From positions 28,998,366 to 29,062,365 of the forward strand of contig CM055816.1 in NCBI GenBank assembly GCA_029582265.1: a stretch of 64,000 nt of DNA, written 5' to 3'. The notes beneath the pieces are model-generated. The model did no database searches and was not told the origin of the DNA. It was given only the letters and a program-made list of their open reading frames with translations. Shown in pieces: positions 60,024 through 64,000 of this stretch. The first letter of the stretch is position 1, and each line of letters starts with the position of its first letter. The DNA is from Zoroaster sp. YZ-2022 (taxonomy: Eukaryota > Echinodermata > Asteroidea > Forcipulatida > Zoroasteridae). A program made the position numbers and the translations under genes.

Positions 60024-60310
60024 GTCAGGCCTGTGATTCCTCAGGATTTTTCCAGATTTCAGGATTTTTTTTTTTACAAATATCTCCCTTTGCCTCCAAA
60101 TGTTCTTGAAAGAAGAGAAGTAGCCACCAAGGAAAGAAAGAAGTAGCCTGTATTGTGTCCAAATCTCTAGTTTCTTGTTTGTGAGGATGTGGAGAGTCTG
60201 TAAAGCCTCCAAAATTAAATATCCTGGAGGTTCAGGGGGGGCTTTGTCCTCTAGACCAAAGGGAGACCCAGGCCTGCTACCCATTTTTTCAGAATTTTTT
60301 TTTTTTTTTT
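60024..60310 (+). repeat. ~290-bp dispersed repeat (CAGGATTTTTCC), copy 3
   Basis: Same blocks as 49374-49680. Confidence 0.9.
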
Positions 60311-60430
60311 ACATGTATTGTCAAATCTTACCACTGTAAGTACTGTGTAACATACATGTAAGAAGAAAACAATGCAGGCATAACACGTACATGTACTTGA
60401 TACGTATGTACAATAATTTGTACAGCTTAA

Positions 60431-60812
60431 CTCTCCTACTTCTGGTACCTTTTTCATACAAGTTGATCCACCATTTGAAACCATTCGCTTTTGTGGTTTT
60501 GAATGGTGAAATAATTGTGTGCAGTATTGATTCCCCCAAATGGTTTTGAATGGTACAGTGTACATGTAGGTCAGCTAATACAAAACCTTATTTGGATCTT
60601 TCCAAATGGTAGTACAGCTAATACAAAACCTTGTTTGGATACTAAGTGGTGAATCAATGGACCCTCTATGCATTTGAATGGATTTGAATGGTACTGTAGT
60701 AAAGCTTGCTACCAACACTGTTCAAATGGTATCACCATGTGTGTACAAAACCAATGGGCATTTTGGTAAGTGGAAATTTTGAATGGTTTCAAATGGTCAA
60801 ACAGTAGGAGGG
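60431..60812. mobile_element. TTAA-type MITE, family B
   Basis: TTAA 60427-60430 and 60813-60816. Ends CTCTCCTACTTC and AGTAGGAGGG. 382 bp, uninterrupted. Confidence 0.9.
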
Positions 60813-60929
60813 TTAATAATTTGAAGTATACATTTGTACACATTGAGTTATTTTGTGCAGTACAGCGCATGTTTATGTAGTACAATACATTTACATGTAA
60901 GCAATGTTTTTTTTGCAATTCCACAGTAC

Positions 60930-60985
60930 ATACATACATGTACATGTACATGTATGTACTATACATGTACATGTACATGAATGTG
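60930..60985. repeat. TACATG/TGTACA short palindromic repeat
   Basis: Runs of TACATGTACATGTACATG; the same hexamer recurs throughout 37-62 kb. Confidence 0.8.
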
Positions 60986-61167
60986 CCCAAGACATTTTTT
61001 TATTGTAACCATGGACAAATGTTATTCTCCCAGATGACTTCAGGTAGTTGTTGACATGACGGATTACGTTGCTAGCTGGTCTGGGCTTTGTTCTCCGTGC
61101 TGCCCCTGTCAGGGGGATCTGACAGGATGTTGGTCTAAAATGCTTCTAGCCTCCTCCTGAACACATT

Positions 61168-61650
61168 CAGGAATGTTTGCTTAGAAAATAGTCGCAAAAA
61201 AAAATGAGAAAAATGTTATGTATTGAACAATTGGAACTGAAAATCCAGTTTATAATGACTCTGCAATTGGATTTACATGTTTGTATTCTCCCCTCAAACC
61301 CTGTTTTTTTTCTCCCCTCAAACCCTGTTTTTTCTCTCGCTTTTTATCCTCTTTCGACCACATTCAGGAATGTTTGCTTAGAAAATACATGTAGACAAAA
61401 ATGGGAAAATGTTCTGAATTGGAACAATTGGAACTGAAATCCAGTTTATAATGACTTGGGAATAGGATTTTCCATACTGTACATGTGTACAATGTACATG
61501 TACGTATTCCCAACCCCCAACCCCTTCCCTTTTTTTTTTTTTTTTGCTTCCAGCTTCTTCTGACCAGCAATGTTTGCTTACAAATGAGAAATGTTCTGAA
61601 TTGAACAATTGTAACTGAAAATCCAGTTTATAATGACTTGCCAATTGGAT
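61168..61650. repeat. ~200-bp repeat, three copies
   Basis: GGAATGTTTGCTTAGAAAAT...GAAATCCAGTTTATAATGAC recurs at about 61168, 61368 and 61567. Confidence 0.85.
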
Positions 61651-61684
61651 TTAATCCCTCCCCACCAACCCCTGTTTTTATTAA

Positions 61685-61921
61685 CCCTCCTACAATCAGT
61701 GCAATTTTTTGAAACAACCCATTCAGACCACTCCAAGCCATTAGCTGTTGCCAGTGGCCTCCTATGGTTACCCTTCTGTGCACTGTCACACCACTGAGAT
61801 TGCAGGGTAAGGTTGTCTCCCATTGATACATTGCAAGCCATACTAATGTTCAAACATTTACAGTGGCCTTGGGTGGCACACAGAATTTAGTGGATCGGAG
61901 TGGCCTCCATGTGTAGGAGGG
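61685..61921. mobile_element. TTAA-type MITE, family D
   Basis: TTAA 61681-61684 then CCCTCCTACAATCAG; right GTGTAGGAGGG, TTAA lost. Confidence 0.78.
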
Positions 61922-61985
61922 ACAATATCATTACGATCAACAGGGCATGGAATCGGAGTGCTACACATACATGTACATGTATGTA

Positions 61986-62320
61986 AATTTCCACTTACCA
62001 AAATGCCCATTGATTTTGTACACACATGGTGATACCATTTGAACAGTGTTGGTAGCAAGCTTTACTACCATTCAAATCCATTCAAATGCATAGAGGGTCC
62101 ATTGATTCACCACTTAGAAGTATCCAAACAAGGTTTTGTATTAGCTGTACTACCATTTGGAAAGATCCAAACAAGGTTTTGTATTAGCTGACCTACCATT
62201 CAAAACCATTTTAGGGGGAATCAATACTGTACACAGTTATTTCACCATTCAAAACCACAAATGCGAATGGTTTCAAATGGTGCATCAACTTGTATGAAAA
62301 AGGTACCAGAAGTAGGAGGG
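61986..62320. mobile_element. TTAA-type MITE, family B, left-truncated
   Basis: TTTCCACTTACCAAAATGCC to AGTAGGAGGG|TTAA (62321-62324). Matches 50532-51126 without its insert. Confidence 0.85.
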
Positions 62321-62377
62321 TTAAACTGGGAAAAGGACATACATGTGCAGTACATTATCTCTGCTGGAGTTGTCGTG

Positions 62378-62464
62378 GTGTCGTGGCCGAGCGGTCTAGC
62401 GCACCGAACTCAAGTTCTGGTGTTGCCAGCAGCAGCGTGTGGGTTCGAGGCCCGGTCATGACAC
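62378..62464 (+). mobile_element. tRNA-Leu(CAA)-like SINE head
   Basis: 87 nt that fold as a class II tRNA: acceptor GTGTCGT with ATGACAC, A box TGGCCGAGCGGTCT, anticodon arm around CTCAAGT, B box GGGTTCGAGGC. SINE body bases follow (TTGTGTCCTTGAGCAAGG) and then stop. One anticodon-stem mismatch and the SINE body argue against a working tRNA gene. Confidence 0.85.
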
Positions 62465-62489
62465 TTGTGTCCTTGAGCAAGGTACATGT

Positions 62490-62851
62490 ACTTAAAGGAA
62501 CACTGAAATAAAGGGCAATATTGGTCTTAATAAATGTGTTTGTATAATAGAATAAAACAATGTGTATCTTTTCCTCCAATTGTAGTTCGTTCTGTTAATT
62601 TTTAAGAGTTTTCCACTTCAGCGAGCCCCCACTTTTGTCACTCGAAAATCGCCATTGAATGATGTAATGCATCACGCGATTCGTGACGTCGGCGAGAATT
62701 CTAATGACCAAGCGGCCGGATGTTTATGTGTGCGCTTTGTTGTTCTGTGCGTGTTCCGTGCCAGCTGATGATACTTTGACTAACTAATCGACTTTTATTC
62801 TTAGTATATTTTTCTCGAATTTCATACATTACCCTGAATTTCCCATACATT
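62490..62851. other. Upstream region of the THAP-domain gene
   Basis: CpG-bearing (GATTCGTGACGTCGGCGAG, AAGCGGCCGGATG) stretch 150-240 bp before the ATG, including a TGACGTC CRE-like site at 62683. A plausible promoter by position only. Confidence 0.35.
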
Positions 62852-63158
62852 ATGCCGACAAGATGTATCGTGGCAGGTTGTAGCAATACCCATGGCGGAC
62901 GGTGTAAAGCTCCACAGGTTCCCCAAAGACGGAAGCACTGAAAATCTGGACCGTGAAAGTGCGGTTGATTTCGACTGAGCGAAATGGCTCGGCCGACTCC
63001 AGCCACCGTGATCTACAGTGATCATTTACTGCCGATGACTACTAAACAAGCCTTCACGGAGAATTCGGGATGTCAAAAGAACCCAAGCTAAAGACAACTG
63101 CGATTCCAACGAAAATAAAGAAGCCAGTTTGTCCTGCCAACGACAAGCCAAAGCGACG
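62852..63158 (+). CDS. THAP-domain gene, exon 1 (frame interrupted)
   Basis: From ATG 62852 it reads MPTRCIVAGCSNTHGG, the opening C-x4-C part of a THAP zinc-coordinating DNA-binding domain. After a frame change it continues VKLHRFPKDGS (the LHRFP box), then KWLGRLQPP, then IYSDHL with nearby FTENSGCQK, and finally KLKTTAIPTKI, equivalent to the AVPTIF box that closes the domain. So C2CH order, spacing and closing box are recognisable, but at least three or four small indels are needed to join them. The exon ends in KPVCPANDKPKR at a GT (63159) whose phase fits exon 2. THAP proteins include transcription factors and P-element-type transposases; which this is cannot be told from the first exon. 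It may be a pseudogene or a real gene with consensus errors. Confidence 0.72.
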
Positions 63159-63662
63159 GTAGGTGAGTCACACGGGTTTTGTATTTGTACAGCGCCGCCA
63201 TGTTGGGTTTCGGACAACAACAATACGGCGTAGTAGTGACGGTACATGAACACTGCATTATAATTCTTCCAATCAGACTGCTCAATGAGCTGAAACCTAG
63301 TGATAACAAGCTGAGTAAAACATTGTAAAATTGATCAATACTCTTTAAAATTATGGACATGATATTGAAAGGAAAATCAATTGTTAGAGACATCACAAAT
63401 TAACAATCACAGGGCCAGGATCCTTGATACAACTTGGCTACATGACAACATGTATTATGTTAGCTAGGGCCTCATTCCTCAAAGTCTGACTCAGTCTACA
63501 ACATGAATAATTGCAGAATTTAGTTAAATTTTATAATTCAATCATACCATTGTTTTATATTTTCATAATCACAACTGAGTTCCATGTGTTACCGTCGACC
63601 ACACTACATTGTTTGTTGTACCATACAAAAAATATTCAAATTCTATAAATCTCTGTCTGTAG
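63159..63662 (+). other. Intron of the THAP-domain gene
   Basis: Begins GTAGGTGAG and ends TCTGTCTGTAG. It joins phase 2 (CG|A, Arg). I see no repeat or second gene in its 504 bases. Confidence 0.6.
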
Positions 63663-63807
63663 ATGCTGGATGAACTCCTCGATCCAGAGTTCTCATGAGG
63701 AGGTGTGCGAGGACATCGCATCAGCTGATGGAACAAGTATTGATGATGATGATGAGCAATGGACAGACACAAGTCAGCTTGAGTCACCTGGACATGGTTC
63801 ACACATG
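63663..63807 (+). CDS. THAP-domain gene, exon 2 (acidic linker)
   Basis: A 145-bp open exon that continues the exon 1 frame as RCWMNSSIQSSHEEVCED, then IASADGTSIDDDDEQWTDTS and QLESPGHGSHM. It ends ATG|GTGAGAC, a good donor. The acidic, Ser/Thr-rich composition fits a disordered linker after a DNA-binding domain. No known fold is visible. The gene must continue to the right, beyond base 64000. Confidence 0.65.
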
Positions 63808-64000
63808 GTGAGACACACAATTTTGTGTTTTTGCATGTTTTGTTTGCTGATTCCTTTTATAAAGTTGAACTTCGGACATAACTCAGCCTTTGGACTTTGC
63901 CAGTATCAAAACGTAATTTGTTTACATTTATTTTTGAAATATTAATAAGTAAAAGCAATTGGGTGTACAACTTTTTTGTTTTGTTGCTCTTCTAATTTTT
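63808..64000 (+). other. Start of next THAP-gene intron to window edge
   Basis: AT-rich, no recognisable feature. Confidence 0.4.

Noticed and set aside
62378..62464. Functional tRNA-Leu gene
   Set aside because: It continues into SINE body sequence and has an anticodon-stem mismatch; other copies of the same head are clearly SINEs.

Overview
This is an AT-rich, repeat-dense piece of animal nuclear DNA. The evidence is spliced, intron-phased exons of a conserved mitochondrial gene, tRNA-derived SINEs, LINE and Penelope-like retroelement remains, many small inverted-repeat DNA transposons, long microsatellites and two 500-N assembly gaps (2763-3262 and 21910-22409). The frequent short TGTACATGTACA runs and the mix of element types would suit a marine invertebrate, perhaps a deuterostome such as an echinoderm or hemichordate, but the sequence read alone does not fix the species.

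Only two genes are supported. (1) NDUFS2, the 49-kDa subunit of respiratory complex I, lies on the minus strand and occupies the left half. Exon 1 with ATG and targeting peptide is at 30024-30130, exon 2 at 25103-25209 and exon 3 at 24390-24499; two late exons are at 1568-1663 and 241-382. The last short exon must lie left of base 1. All visible junctions have GT/AG ends and matching phases. The exons for roughly 265-270 central residues were not found between 24389 and 1664; they may be in the N gaps, missing from the assembly, or overlooked. (2) A THAP-domain (zinc-coordinating DNA-binding) gene starts on the plus strand at 62852 with an intron at 63159-63662 and runs off the right edge; its first exon needs several frameshifts to read through.

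The rest is mobile or satellite DNA. From 1 to 24 kb, the NDUFS2 introns hold SINEs, a Penelope-like fragment about 15-20 bp from a splice donor, a 91-bp tandem array, a second Penelope-like fragment with a decayed GIY-YIG endonuclease reading frame (8.37-9.16 kb), a 60-bp minisatellite (10.5-11.9 kb), a hairpin element carrying a nested hAT-like MITE (14.6-15.6 kb), an ~850-bp CAA/TAA microsatellite grown from a SINE tail, a long foldback (19.5-20.4 kb), and an 11-bp minisatellite close to exon 3. From 24 to 34 kb, intron 1 and the upstream flank hold nested elements, including a Mutator-like foldback with a 9-bp target duplication and a 1.88-kb TIR element. From 34 to 62 kb there is an intergenic graveyard dominated by TTAA-flanked (piggyBac-type) MITEs of at least seven interior types, many SINE and Penelope-like tails, an L2/CR1-like LINE 3' end, and a ~930-bp inverted duplication (40.3 and 43.6 kb).

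The transposon history can be read from nesting: SINE into Penelope tail (3.39 kb), Penelope tail into LINE ORF (37.2 kb), Penelope tails into TTAA MITEs (50.8 and 58.9 kb), TTAA MITE into hAT-like MITE (43.9 kb), hAT-like MITE into hairpin element (14.8 kb). Several insertions have an empty-site paralogue elsewhere in the same window. I see no CRISPR array, operon, rRNA gene or prokaryotic system.
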